DNA of 64,000 nt from Ignavibacteria bacterium. Its GTDB lineage: Bacteria; Bacteroidota; Ignavibacteria; Kapaibacteriales; Kapaibacteriaceae. How positions within the stretch are numbered: position 1 is the first letter of the stretch; each line of letters opens with the position of its first letter. Both the position numbers and the translations under genes were made by a program. The DNA is taken from positions 981,262 through 1,045,261 of the forward strand of contig CP054181.1 in assembly GCA_015709655.1 (NCBI GenBank), in the 5' to 3' direction. Under the pieces are notes generated by a model. That model ran no database searches. It was not told where the DNA came from and was given only the letters and a program-made list of their open reading frames with translations. Shown here piece by piece: positions 1 to 8,331 of the stretch.

Positions 1-562
1 GATTACCGATATCACGGTGAGCTCAGTGTCCGATGATAAACTACACATAACACAGGCCATCCAAAATGCACTGGGTATCTCTGATATCGTACTTGTTACC
101 GGTGGCGTGTCGGTTGGCGATTATGATTTTGTTGGACCTGCAATGGCGGATATCGGCGTTGAGACCATTTTCTACAAGGTAAGGCAGAAGCCGGGCAAGC
201 CTTTATTCTATGGACGCCACAATACGACTGCTGTTTTTGGATTACCCGGTAATCCTGCAGCGGTCTTAAGCTGTTTTTACGAATACGTGTATCCTGCAAT
301 TCAGTTAATGCAGGGCCGACAGGAGCCATTTCTCCCGTCAGTCCGGTTGCCAATTGCACAGTCGTATCGGAAAAGCAACTCACTCGCTCTCTTCCTTAAG
401 GGAAGAGCCGGGAACGGCAGTGTTAAACCGTTGGGCGGACAGGAGTCATACATCCTGAAATCGTTTGCCGAGGGCAACTGCCTGATCTACTTACCCGAGG
501 CAGTTGAAACTATTGCCGCCGGTGATCCTGTAGAAGTACACATGTTGCCCGGCGTTTACTAA
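1..562 (+). CDS. moeA: Molybdopterin molybdenumtransferase MoeA, C-terminal part (5' end outside window)
   Basis: The reading frame is open from base 2, so the gene starts upstream of the window. MoeA inserts molybdate into adenylylated molybdopterin in the cytoplasm. Visible family signatures are VTGGVSVGDYDFV (the MoCF/MogA-like domain), the KPGKPLFYG segment, and GLPGNPAAVLSCFYEYV. The last ~70 residues form the C-terminal MoeA domain IV. It is followed by a TSUP permease and then mobA, moaD, moeB, moaE and moaCB on the same strand, which supports a Mo-cofactor role. The 5' part, including the N-terminal domains, cannot be judged here. Confidence 0.93.
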   Translation, partial: ITDITVSSVSDDKLHITQAIQNALGISDIVLVTGGVSVGDYDFVGPAMADIGVETIFYKVRQKPGKPLFYGRHNTTAVFGLPGNPAAVLSCFYEYVYPAIQLMQGRQEPFLPSVRLPIAQSYRKSNSLALFLKGRAGNGSVKPLGGQESYILKSFAEGNCLIYLPEAVETIAAGDPVEVHMLPGVY

Positions 563-601
563 CCATGAGCAGCATCATTGATTTTCGACCAATTTTCGTG
601 A

Positions 602-1363
602 ATGGTAGCGCAGGACAAACACATGCCTGAAATTGACATCTCGTTGTTGTTTATTCCGCTTCTTTTTACTGTAGCGTTTTTGTATGCATCGGTAGGTCAC
701 GGTGGGGCGAGCGGTTACCTTGCACTGATGGCACTGTTCAGCTTTCAGCCCTACACCATGCGTCCGTCCGCCCTGATACTAAATATATTTGTTTCGCTGA
801 TTGCCTTTTATCAGTACTGGAAGGGCGGACATTTTAAACCCAGGCTGTTTTTCCCATTTATCATCACCTCGATACCGGCATCATTTCTTGGCGCGTACAT
901 TTCCATAGATGCCATGGTGTACAAAAAGATTCTGGGCATCCTTCTGATCTTCCCGATCCTCAGGCTGCTGGGTGCGTTTGGGAAGGAACATGACAAGCAG
1001 ACCGATGTCAACCTTCCGCTGGCATTGCTGGCCGGTGCCATTATCGGCCTTTTTTCCGGCATGATCGGTATTGGAGGCGGTATTATCCTCAGTCCGATCA
1101 TTCTGTTAATGCACTGGGGCAACATGAAGGAAACCGCTGCAGTCTCGGCACTGTTCATAGCGGTGAACTCAGTGTCAGGCTTAATCGGACTCTACATTAA
1201 CGGTCTGACAATTACGCCTGATATTTACCTGTGGATAGCCATTGCCATCGCCGGCGGTACGGCAGGCTCGTACCTGGCGCGGACGCGATTTAACAACAGA
1301 ATTCTTAAAACTCTCCTTGCTGTTGTTCTTCTTATGGCAAGTATCAAGCTGATGTTAACCTAA
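602..1363 (+). CDS. TSUP-family (TauE/SafE) membrane transporter
   Basis: A hydrophobic protein of 253 residues with about eight membrane segments and the two TauE/SafE glycine-rich signatures, ASVGHGGASGYLALMAL near the N-terminus and GMIGIGGGIILSPIILL in the second half. The family exports or imports sulfite, sulfoacetate or related sulfur compounds across the inner membrane. Its position between moeA and mobA suggests a sulfur or oxyanion link to molybdenum-enzyme metabolism, but the substrate cannot be read from the sequence. An alternative start at 623 (MPEIDISLL) would remove seven residues and is equally plausible. Confidence 0.85.
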   Translation: MVAQDKHMPEIDISLLFIPLLFTVAFLYASVGHGGASGYLALMALFSFQPYTMRPSALILNIFVSLIAFYQYWKGGHFKPRLFFPFIITSIPASFLGAYISIDAMVYKKILGILLIFPILRLLGAFGKEHDKQTDVNLPLALLAGAIIGLFSGMIGIGGGIILSPIILLMHWGNMKETAAVSALFIAVNSVSGLIGLYINGLTITPDIYLWIAIAIAGGTAGSYLARTRFNNRILKTLLAVVLLMASIKLMLT

Positions 1364-1365
1364 CC

Positions 1366-1968
1366 ATGAACCCTCTGCCATTGGTTACCGGTGTGGTGCT
1401 TGCCGGCGGGGCGAGTTCCAGAATGGGCACCAGCAAAGCCCGTGTGCTATTAAACGGGAAGCCCATGATCGGCTATGTTACCGATGTTCTCTCGGCTGTT
1501 ACTGACACGATCATGGTGATTTCCAATTCGGACGATTTGGCCGATCTGCCGTATCCCGTGTACCCCGACGTGTTCCGCGGCTGCGGTCCGCTGGGCGGTA
1601 TTCACTCAGCCCTGACTCACACCACCACGGAAATCAACGTCGTTGTAAGTTGCGACATGCCGTTTGTAACATCGCACATCATTCGGGTACTGCTTGATGC
1701 TCAAGCGTCTGCAATGGTCACGGTACCTGTTCACAATGGGAATACCGAACCCCTGTGCGGAGTTTATTCCCGGCGTGCAGCAACAACTATTGAAAAACTT
1801 TTGCAACGGCAGCAGTGGAAGATGATGGATGCACTAAAGATTCTTACCACAACCTACGTAGATGTTTCTTCGATGGGTATTGCCGACCACTGCTTCACCA
1901 ACATCAATACCCCCGGTGAATTGCAGAAGTATGATCGTCCGTCAACACATTTTCAGGGAGAAGACTGA
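1366..1968 (+). CDS. mobA: Molybdenum cofactor guanylyltransferase MobA
   Basis: A protein of 200 residues with the nucleotidyltransferase signature LAGGASSRMGTSKARVLLNGKPMI at residues 12-35 and the metal-binding CDMPFV motif near residue 97. MobA transfers GMP from GTP to Mo-molybdopterin, making the bis-MGD cofactor of DMSO-reductase-family enzymes. The gene begins two bases after the TSUP stop and ends two bases before moaD, so it sits inside a tight operon. Some of these proteins use other nucleotides, but GTP is the family default. Confidence 0.9.
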   Translation: MNPLPLVTGVVLAGGASSRMGTSKARVLLNGKPMIGYVTDVLSAVTDTIMVISNSDDLADLPYPVYPDVFRGCGPLGGIHSALTHTTTEINVVVSCDMPFVTSHIIRVLLDAQASAMVTVPVHNGNTEPLCGVYSRRAATTIEKLLQRQQWKMMDALKILTTTYVDVSSMGIADHCFTNINTPGELQKYDRPSTHFQGED

Positions 1969-1970
1969 TT

Positions 1971-2198
1971 ATGCATATTCGTTTTTTTGGACAGGTGGCT
2001 GACCTCACCGGCGTAACCGATTTAACGGTTGACCATGTCCCCAATACCGAAAAACTGCTGGAGAACATCCTGAAACAGTTTCCGGTGCTTGAACACTGTA
2101 CCTTCAAGCTTGCCGTTAACCGGCAGATTATCGATCGTGAGTGCAACCTTACGCCTACCTGCGAAGTTGCTTTTCTTCCACCCTTTGCCGGAGGCTGA
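1971..2198 (+). CDS. moaD: Molybdopterin synthase sulfur carrier subunit MoaD
   Basis: A small ubiquitin-fold protein of 75 residues ending in the required Gly-Gly tail (PPFAGG). The C-terminal glycine is adenylylated by MoeB and then thiocarboxylated; with MoaE it supplies sulfur to precursor Z. The genes for both partners follow directly: moeB begins at the base after the moaD stop, and moaE comes next. A Shine-Dalgarno-like GGAGG inside the last moaD codons serves the downstream TTG start. Confidence 0.93.
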   Translation: MHIRFFGQVADLTGVTDLTVDHVPNTEKLLENILKQFPVLEHCTFKLAVNRQIIDRECNLTPTCEVAFLPPFAGG

Positions 2199-3335
2199 TT
2201 GCTCACTGCTGAGGAATACATACGGTACGGCCGACAGCTGTTGCTGCCCGAACTGGGTGTGAGCGGACAGGAGAATCTCCACAACTCCCGCGTGCTGGTT
2301 ATCGGCGCCGGTGGGCTTGGATGTCCGGCAATGCTGTATCTGAATGCCGCGGGTGTTGGTACAATCGGCATTGTTGATTTTGATGTTGTCGATATAACCA
2401 ATCTGCACCGTCAGGTACTGTACAACACGTCGCACGTTGGCATGGCCAAAGCCCGGGTTGCAGCAGACCTCATGACTCAACAGAACCCTTCCACCACCAT
2501 CAATATTCACGACTGCAAGCTAACAACCGATAATGCCATTGATATTGTTTCGGGCTACGACGTTGTTGTTGACGGTACCGATAATTTTTCCACCCGGTAC
2601 ATGATTAACGATGTCTGCGCAATCCTTGGCATTCCCCTGGTTTACGGCTCAATCCATCGCTTTCAAGGATCGGTTTCTGTTTTCCATCATGGAACCCCTG
2701 CCGGCAGTGTTGATGCCGGATACCGACGACTCTTTCCCAAGCCCCCTGACAGCGGAAGTCTGCTTAGCTGCTCAGAGATTGGCGTTCTGGGTGTACTCCC
2801 CGGAATCGTTGGGACGCTGCAAGCATGCGAAGCCATTAAAATCATAACCGGTTTTGGTTCCGTTCTCAGCAATACGGTGCTGATGATTAACACCCGCACC
2901 ATGGAGTTCGACACACTTCTGTTGCCTGCAGACAGCATGCCGCAGCCGGCTCAGCCACAAACTGCTGACGACTTCAGGAGAACCAATTACGAAGAATTTT
3001 GCGGTAACCAAACCATTGCCCCCAACATACGCTCTATTACCGCAAACGAGTTGAGTGAATGGCTTCTAAAAGACGATACCATCTGCTTCCTGGATGTACG
3101 CGAGCCTTTCGAGTTACCAAACCCTGAACAGCTTACCGGTATCAAAATTCCACTTGACGATGTTGCCGGACGGGCCGACACCCTGCCTCGGTCACAGCCG
3201 CTGGTTGTGTACTGTCAGAAAGGAATTCGCAGTAAGATTGCAATTCGCATACTGCAAACCAACCACGGTTTTACAAATCTTTATAATCTTGAAGGAGGCG
3301 TAGCCGCTTGGATGCAGGCTACGGAAGCACAATGA
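2199..3335 (+). CDS. moeB: MoeB/ThiF-type adenylyltransferase fused to a rhodanese domain
   Basis: A protein of 378 residues starting at TTG, preceded by GGAGG five bases upstream. Residues ~1-245 form a ThiF/E1-like fold with the nucleotide loop VIGAGGLGCPAMLYLNAAGVG and the segment DGTDNFSTRYMIND. Residues ~275-375 form a rhodanese domain with active-site cysteine in VVYCQKGIRS. It activates the MoaD C-terminus by adenylylation, and the rhodanese part probably delivers the sulfur. Odd point: in E. coli MoeB a zinc CxxC pair precedes LFPEPP, but here that stretch reads AGYRRLFPKPP and the second CxxC is also missing. The conserved SCSEIGV cysteine is kept. This looks like a zinc-free variant. 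Confidence 0.9.
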   Translation: MLTAEEYIRYGRQLLLPELGVSGQENLHNSRVLVIGAGGLGCPAMLYLNAAGVGTIGIVDFDVVDITNLHRQVLYNTSHVGMAKARVAADLMTQQNPSTTINIHDCKLTTDNAIDIVSGYDVVVDGTDNFSTRYMINDVCAILGIPLVYGSIHRFQGSVSVFHHGTPAGSVDAGYRRLFPKPPDSGSLLSCSEIGVLGVLPGIVGTLQACEAIKIITGFGSVLSNTVLMINTRTMEFDTLLLPADSMPQPAQPQTADDFRRTNYEEFCGNQTIAPNIRSITANELSEWLLKDDTICFLDVREPFELPNPEQLTGIKIPLDDVAGRADTLPRSQPLVVYCQKGIRSKIAIRILQTNHGFTNLYNLEGGVAAWMQATEAQ

Positions 3336-3790
3336 GCAGTTCACGTAAATCTAACGTTTTTGTGGAAGGGGCTATCACTCCGGAGTTTGTTGCCGACTCT
3401 ATCCGGGCCCACAGCCGTAAAACACATATCGGTGCACATGATATCTTTTTAGGACAGGTTCGTGCCGATGTGATTGATGACAAAACCGTGCAGGGTATCG
3501 AATATTCGGCATACACCCCAATGGCAGAAGAAGCCTTTCACTCGATCCGTGAGGATGCATTTCACACCTTTAACCTGAGCTGTCTGCACATTCACCACAG
3601 CGTGGGATTTGTCCCCACAGGCGGCATCAGCCTGTTTGTATTTGTTTCGGCACCACACCGGACCGATGTTTTTAAAGCCACACAGTGGATTGTGGAAGCA
3701 ATAAAGAAACTCGTTCCTATCTGGGGGAAGGAAGTTCTCAGTGATGGAACGTATTACTGGAAATCAAACAATCCGGAAACAGAAGTATGA
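3332..3790 (+). CDS. moaE: Molybdopterin synthase catalytic subunit MoaE
   Basis: A protein of about 152 residues when started at the ATG that overlaps the moeB stop (ATGA), which I prefer over an in-frame ATG at 3308 buried in moeB. MoaE motifs include GAHDIFLGQVRAD, an IEYSAYTPMAEEAF segment, HHSVGFVPTGGISLFVFVSAPHR, and a C-terminal lysine-rich VPIWGKEVLSDGTYYW. It is the large subunit of molybdopterin synthase and binds MoaD through the Gly-Gly tail. Confidence 0.93.
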   Translation: MSSSRKSNVFVEGAITPEFVADSIRAHSRKTHIGAHDIFLGQVRADVIDDKTVQGIEYSAYTPMAEEAFHSIREDAFHTFNLSCLHIHHSVGFVPTGGISLFVFVSAPHRTDVFKATQWIVEAIKKLVPIWGKEVLSDGTYYWKSNNPETEV

Positions 3791-4695
3791 CAGATATTAC
3801 GGCAAAGGTACACACGCTCCGTGAGGCAGTTGCTGGCGCGGTAGTCACCGTTGGCGATTCAAAAACCATACAGGCAATTGAGCAAAACACCGTCCCTAAA
3901 GGGAACGTGTTCGAAATGGCAAAAGCCGCTGCGCTCCTTGCCGTTAAACAAACATGTCACCTCATCCCTGACTGTCACCCTATCCCGATTGAATATGCCA
4001 AGCTGGATTTTACGGTGAACGGATTGGACATTTGCATTACGATCACAGTTAAAACAATTTATAAAACCGGTGTTGAGGTCGAAGCCATGCATGGAGCCTC
4101 GGTAGCAGCTCTTACCATGTACGACATGCTGAAGCCGATTGACAAGAACATTGAAATCCGCTCCATCAAACTTCAGGAGAAAAGCGGAGGCAAGACCGAT
4201 TTCAGGAAGGACTCTGCTGACGGATTGCGGGTAGCCGTTGTGGTTTGTTCAGACAGCATCGCCAGGGGTGACAAGGAGGATTCTGCCGGTAAGGCCATCA
4301 TCTCTAAACTTAGCAGCCTTGATATTGCCGTTGAAGAATACACGATCATCCCGGATGAACCCGACGTGATCCGCGGCACCGTCAGCAGTCTTGCAAAAAC
4401 CATGAACATGGTTATTCTTACCGGCGGCACCGGCTTGTCACCCCGCGACTCAACACCCGAAGCTATAAAACCGTTGTTTGACACGGAAATCCCCGGAATC
4501 ATGGAAGCAGCCCGCGCATACGGTCAGCAGCGTACACCGTTCTCGATGCTCTCCCGTGGCGTTGCAGGCATCATCGGTACTACCCTGGTGCTGGCCCTGC
4601 CAGGTTCCACCAAAGGCGCATCAGAATCGGTTGACGCCCTCTTCCCTTACATTCTTCATAGCTTTAGGGTAATGCGTGGCAGACGGCACGACTAA
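3787..4695 (+). CDS. moaCB: MoaC-MoaB fusion: cyclic pyranopterin synthase plus molybdopterin adenylyltransferase
   Basis: A protein of 302 residues with two domains. Residues 1-~140 are MoaC, with CHLIPDCHPIPI and GVEVEAMHGASVAALTMYDML, which converts the 8-cyclo-dihydro-GTP made by MoaA to cyclic pyranopterin monophosphate. Residues ~147-300 are MoaB/MogA, with VILTGGTGLSPRDSTPEA, which adenylylates molybdopterin. Its ATG overlaps the moaE stop. Fused MoaCB proteins are known in other bacteria; here the fusion places an early and a late pathway step on one chain. No moaA is visible, so it must lie elsewhere. Confidence 0.92.
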   Translation: MTDITAKVHTLREAVAGAVVTVGDSKTIQAIEQNTVPKGNVFEMAKAAALLAVKQTCHLIPDCHPIPIEYAKLDFTVNGLDICITITVKTIYKTGVEVEAMHGASVAALTMYDMLKPIDKNIEIRSIKLQEKSGGKTDFRKDSADGLRVAVVVCSDSIARGDKEDSAGKAIISKLSSLDIAVEEYTIIPDEPDVIRGTVSSLAKTMNMVILTGGTGLSPRDSTPEAIKPLFDTEIPGIMEAARAYGQQRTPFSMLSRGVAGIIGTTLVLALPGSTKGASESVDALFPYILHSFRVMRGRRHD

Positions 4696-4749
4696 AGCTG
4701 AGGTCCACTTACTGAACATATCACTTCCTCTTGCAATTTTGCAGCATAC

Positions 4750-5211
4750 GTGGCAGACAGATCACCCATAAAGAAAAACCTTCGGTTCTACCGGCTCGTT
4801 GTAGCGGCAGTGGTTTTACTGTACGTGTGGATTCAGTACGAAGTGAGCTCCGGTAACTGGAGCTACTCCAACGGACAGCCCCGCATTTATGGTCAGCGCA
4901 TTAACGGTAAGGACGAAGGAGTGTGGACCTGGTACTACCAGAATGGAACCAAACAGATGGAAGGCACCTTTGTGGGCGGCAGGCGAAACGGACGCTGGAC
5001 GATCTGGGATTCCTCCGGAAACAGGTTAAGCGAAACTACCTATCATAACGACAAACTGGAAGGTAGCTTTACCAGGTGGTACCCACAAGGCCAGATAGAA
5101 AGTAAAGGAATTTATAAGAATGATATTTTGCAATCTATTACCAGATATTCGCCTGATGGGAAAGAATTGCCGGACAACGTATCTGTAAACCGTAGTTCCG
5201 GCACCCCGTGA
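4750..5211 (+). CDS. Membrane-anchored MORN-variant repeat protein
   Basis: A protein of 153 residues with a GTG start. It has one hydrophobic segment at residues ~14-30 followed by an extracytoplasmic part with at least three toxin-antitoxin/MORN-like repeats of the form G-x-W-x-x-Y/W-x-x-x-G (GVWTWYYQNGT, GRWTIWDSSGN, GSFTRWYPQGQ). Such MORN-variant (YwqK-like) proteins are common in Bacteroidota, but their function is mostly unknown. A CAATTTTG box lies about 10 bases upstream of the start. Confidence 0.6.
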   Translation: MADRSPIKKNLRFYRLVVAAVVLLYVWIQYEVSSGNWSYSNGQPRIYGQRINGKDEGVWTWYYQNGTKQMEGTFVGGRRNGRWTIWDSSGNRLSETTYHNDKLEGSFTRWYPQGQIESKGIYKNDILQSITRYSPDGKELPDNVSVNRSSGTP

Positions 5212-5336
5212 ATACTCCTCAGTAAACAATCCGTTTATGAATAGCTCGAAACCAAAGCCCCCTACAAACCCCCAAATATCAGCACAACACACTTACTAAC
5301 TAAAATGAACAGTTTTTATTATACCGTAATACCCTC

Positions 5337-5873
5337 ATGCGCAAACTGTTAACCGCCCTGTATTGTTCATCACTATGCATCTGGCTTGGCACCTCCGTTG
5401 CCCGCATGGTTGTTGGCTACGACGTGTTTGTCCCCGGCACTGTTACCCTGAAGAGCTGGTACACGCCTGACCGGATGTATCACGCCGAATGGCTGTATGC
5501 ACAACTTGGCGGATGGACGGGCTGGAGCTTTGGCATTATGGCCGTAGCAGGACTTACCCTGAGTGCGACAAATTTCCGGAAGTGGAAACAGCACGGATGG
5601 CTCCTGATGACCCTGATTTTTATCGTACTGTTACTTCCGGCACAAACCTTTCAGATACTGGCGGATGTGCGTCTGTGGGATTTGTTTAATGACCAGGCCG
5701 GAACTGCCAACATCACAAACATTACTCCCGTATTTTTGGAACGTCTTACCGGTGTTGAGCACAGCATGGTAAGCGGACTTAGCATCCTTATGGGACTGAC
5801 ATTAGCCATAACTCTTGCAACTCAACCATTAACCAGTTACAACCCATCGGCAGAACATATTGAAAGCAGATAA
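5337..5873 (+). CDS. Integral membrane protein of unknown function
   Basis: A protein of 178 residues with about four predicted membrane segments (near residues 3-25, 63-78, 88-110 and 148-165) and a conserved-looking extracellular loop between the first two. I do not recognise the family with certainty; the layout resembles DUF4149-like small membrane proteins. The downstream gene overlaps its 3' end by 14 bases, so the two are probably co-translated. Confidence 0.5.
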   Translation: MRKLLTALYCSSLCIWLGTSVARMVVGYDVFVPGTVTLKSWYTPDRMYHAEWLYAQLGGWTGWSFGIMAVAGLTLSATNFRKWKQHGWLLMTLIFIVLLLPAQTFQILADVRLWDLFNDQAGTANITNITPVFLERLTGVEHSMVSGLSILMGLTLAITLATQPLTSYNPSAEHIESR

Positions 5874-6150
5874 ATTACTTGAAGAACTCATTCAGCTTGC
5901 TACCACCATGAACTATACCGTTCGGCGAGAGAGCGGAACCTTTCGTGGAGGAGCCTGCATTGTTAAGGAAGACCGACTGATTCTGATCAATCGCAGCATG
6001 CCACACGAGGCATCGTGTGTGATCCTTGCGCGGACACTGGCCCGACTTGGCGCAAGCGATACGTACGCAAAACCTGCTGTCCGCGATATTCTGGAACGCG
6101 AACGCCTCTGGGTTGAACAGCATCCCGAAGTAACCTTTGGTGTTGCATGA
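5860..6150 (+). CDS. Small conserved-looking hypothetical protein upstream of era
   Basis: An ORF of 96 codons starting at TTG inside the end of the previous gene and ending in an ATGA overlap with era. The tight coupling on both sides supports it being real. The protein is soluble with an alternating charged/hydrophobic pattern; residues ~25-60 (FRGGACIVKEDRLILINRS) look like a small beta-rich unit followed by helices. I do not recognise a family and assign no function. Confidence 0.5.
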   Translation: MKADKLLEELIQLATTMNYTVRRESGTFRGGACIVKEDRLILINRSMPHEASCVILARTLARLGASDTYAKPAVRDILERERLWVEQHPEVTFGVA

Positions 6151-7049
6151 GCAAGTTTGCCCAGATTGCATTGATCGGACGTCCGAATGCCGGCAAGAGT
6201 ACACTCATGAATGCCATCATCGGTGAACACCTAAGCATTGTAACGGCAAAGCCGCAAACCACGCGAAGGACGGTGCTGGGGATTCATACCGATAACGATA
6301 CGCAGTTGGTATTCATCGACACACCCGGCATCCTGCGTCCACAATACCAGCTACAGTCATCCATGATGCAGTACGTCCGCGAAAGCCTTGCCGCATGCCA
6401 CATCCTGTGTGTTATTGTTGACGTTGTAAAAGCCGTGGAGCACGGTACGGTGCTGGACCCGATGACGCAGAAACTGTTAAAGCCCGTCGCTGCCGATGGG
6501 CACGTTCCAATTGTCCTGGTTCTCAATAAAATGGATGCCCTCCCACAGTCAAAGCAGGCTCTCCCGTTAATCGAACAGGCACGGGAAAGCGGCCTGTTTA
6601 CCAGGAGTGTAGCGGTTTCGGCTTTACAGGGTCGGGAAGTTAGTGCTCTTGTGGAGATTCTTCAGGGAATGGCACCCGAAGGGGACTTTCAGTACGCGCC
6701 CGACGAGCTTAGCACCATGCCGCAACGCTTCTTTGCTGCCGAATTCATCAGGGAAGCAATCTTTACGCACTTCCGCGAAGAAATTCCATATTCAACCGAC
6801 GTACAAGTAATCAGGTTTGACGAAACCGACCCCAACAGGTGGCTGATCAGTGCCGACATTACCGTGGAACGTGAATCCCAGAAAGGCATTTTGATTGGGA
6901 AAGGGGGCTTGGCATTAAAAACCATCGGTTCCGAAGCCCGCGAATCAATCGAGAAGTTCCTTGACCGTCACGTACACCTTGAGCTCTTCGTTAAGGTTCG
7001 CACAGACTGGCGCAACAACCGTACGCAGCTCTCAAATCTTGGCTATTAA
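6147..7049 (+). CDS. era: GTPase Era, ribosome small-subunit maturation factor
   Basis: A protein of 300 residues, usual for Era. G1 is GRPNAGKST at residues 11-19, G3 is DTPG, G4 is NKMD, and the C-terminal KH domain carries GKGGLALKTIGSEAR. Era binds 16S rRNA near its 3' end and helps assemble the 30S subunit. The ATG overlaps the stop of the preceding small ORF. The KH region contains one copy of the host 9-mer AGGGGGCTT. Confidence 0.96.
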   Translation: MSKFAQIALIGRPNAGKSTLMNAIIGEHLSIVTAKPQTTRRTVLGIHTDNDTQLVFIDTPGILRPQYQLQSSMMQYVRESLAACHILCVIVDVVKAVEHGTVLDPMTQKLLKPVAADGHVPIVLVLNKMDALPQSKQALPLIEQARESGLFTRSVAVSALQGREVSALVEILQGMAPEGDFQYAPDELSTMPQRFFAAEFIREAIFTHFREEIPYSTDVQVIRFDETDPNRWLISADITVERESQKGILIGKGGLALKTIGSEARESIEKFLDRHVHLELFVKVRTDWRNNRTQLSNLGY

Positions 7050-7056
7050 TCTCACC

Positions 7057-7078
7057 ACCCATCAATTGGGTAATTTTG
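7057..7078 (+). promoter_or_regulatory. Small hairpin and TAATTTTG box between era and bamD
   Basis: ACCCA-TCAAT-TGGGT can form a 5-bp hairpin at 7057-7071, followed by AATTTT, which is a weak terminator-like shape. The bases TAATTTTG at 7071-7078 fit the Bacteroidota -7 consensus TAnnTTTG and lie seven bases before the bamD ATG. No convincing -33 TTTG is seen at the right distance. Confidence 0.35.
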
Positions 7079-7084
7079 TGGCTT

Positions 7085-7846
7085 ATGCGCTGCCATTTTC
7101 ATTTTAACGCACCTGCGGTTTTTATCATCGGGGCTGTTGCCTTGCTTGCCGGCTGTGCCTCGCAACAAACTACGCAGCAACACAGAACCGTTGACGAGAT
7201 TTACCGTGAAGCTTATACGTTGTTTACCAATGGCGACTACGTAGAGGCGCTGGCTGAATTCGATATCATCAGACTGCAGTACCCGGCCAGCAGCCATGCC
7301 GATGATGCACAGTATTACATCGGTGAAATCAACTATGAACGCGGTGACTACGTTATGGCAGCCTACAACTACAACGTTGTGCGCCGCTCCTTTCCGTCGA
7401 GTAACCATGCCAAACCATCTGCATTTAAGGTTGGTCTATGCTACGAGGAGCTTAGCCTGCCTGCCGATCGTGATCAGGAATACACCCGCAAGGCTATTCA
7501 GGCATTTAATGAATTCCAACAGCTCTATCCAACGGATTCGTTATCCTTCAGTGCGCTTGAACACATACGCAGCCTCCGCGATAAGCTTGCTGAACGATAC
7601 ATGCTCATTGCGGAGCACTATGTTAAAACTGAAAGCCGGCGGGCTGCCATTACCTACTACTCCGCCGTGACAGAAGAATATCCCGATTCGAAGTATTACG
7701 AACAGGCACTCGTGCTAACAATTCAGCTTCAGTCAGACCTTGCAAAAACCGATGAGTGCAGAGCCTCGATTGCTCAGTACCGGAACACTGTTCAAAACCC
7801 AACCATGGAACATATCGTTAACGAAATTGAGAAAGAACTGCCATGA
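7085..7846 (+). CDS. bamD: Outer-membrane assembly lipoprotein BamD
   Basis: A lipoprotein of about 253 residues with lipobox LLAGC near residue 20 of the ATG-started form. The mature part holds TPR-like helices of the BamD/YfiO type, such as EAYTLFTNGDYVEALAEFD and YPASSHADDAQYYIGEI. BamD is a partner of BamA in outer-membrane protein insertion. I chose ATG 7085 because it gives a compact signal peptide; a TTG three codons earlier is less likely. The next gene overlaps its stop by four bases. Confidence 0.85.
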   Translation: MRCHFHFNAPAVFIIGAVALLAGCASQQTTQQHRTVDEIYREAYTLFTNGDYVEALAEFDIIRLQYPASSHADDAQYYIGEINYERGDYVMAAYNYNVVRRSFPSSNHAKPSAFKVGLCYEELSLPADRDQEYTRKAIQAFNEFQQLYPTDSLSFSALEHIRSLRDKLAERYMLIAEHYVKTESRRAAITYYSAVTEEYPDSKYYEQALVLTIQLQSDLAKTDECRASIAQYRNTVQNPTMEHIVNEIEKELP

Positions 7847-8331
7847 CTCCTCGTCCGGCACAACGAAGCGAAATCATCATGACCGAACTGGTGCTGCCTA
7901 ACGACACCAACCAGTTAGGAAATCTGCTGGGCGGACGGTTGCTGCACTGGATTGACGTCTCGGCAGCTCTTTCCGCTCAAAAGCATAGCGGGTTTGTTTG
8001 CGTTACCGCCTCGGTTGACGAAGTATCGTTTTTAGAACCTATCAAGCTGGGACACGTGGTATATATCCGCGCCATCGTTACCCGTGCCTTCCGCACCTCG
8101 ATGGAAGTTGAGGTGATGGTGGAGCGCGAAGACCCGCTGCATGATTCCCGCGCCCATACCGCTGTTGCCTATCTCACCTTTGTTTGCATAGACCAGTACG
8201 GCAAACCCATCCCTGCACCACCGGTACTGCCCGAAACCCCCGAACAGCACCGGCGTTATCTTGAAGCCGAACAACGCCGCGACGCACGTTTGCAAGCCCG
8301 GCGCAGCAAACAGGATACAAACTGCTCGTGA
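7843..8331 (+). CDS. Acyl-CoA thioesterase, hotdog fold (YciA/BFIT type)
   Basis: A protein of 162 residues. The motif LPNDTNQLGNLLGGRLLHWI followed by DVSAALSAQKHS is the classical acyl-CoA hydrolase hotdog signature, and VTASVDEVSFLEPIKLG forms the second half of the fold. It should hydrolyse acyl-CoA esters in the cytoplasm; chain-length preference cannot be read. It overlaps both neighbours by four bases. Confidence 0.85.
   Translation: MTPRPAQRSEIIMTELVLPNDTNQLGNLLGGRLLHWIDVSAALSAQKHSGFVCVTASVDEVSFLEPIKLGHVVYIRAIVTRAFRTSMEVEVMVEREDPLHDSRAHTAVAYLTFVCIDQYGKPIPAPPVLPETPEQHRRYLEAEQRRDARLQARRSKQDTNCS

Noticed and set aside
1904..2510. Long minus-strand frames across moaD and moeB
   Set aside because: They are antisense to a tight, well-supported Mo-cofactor operon.
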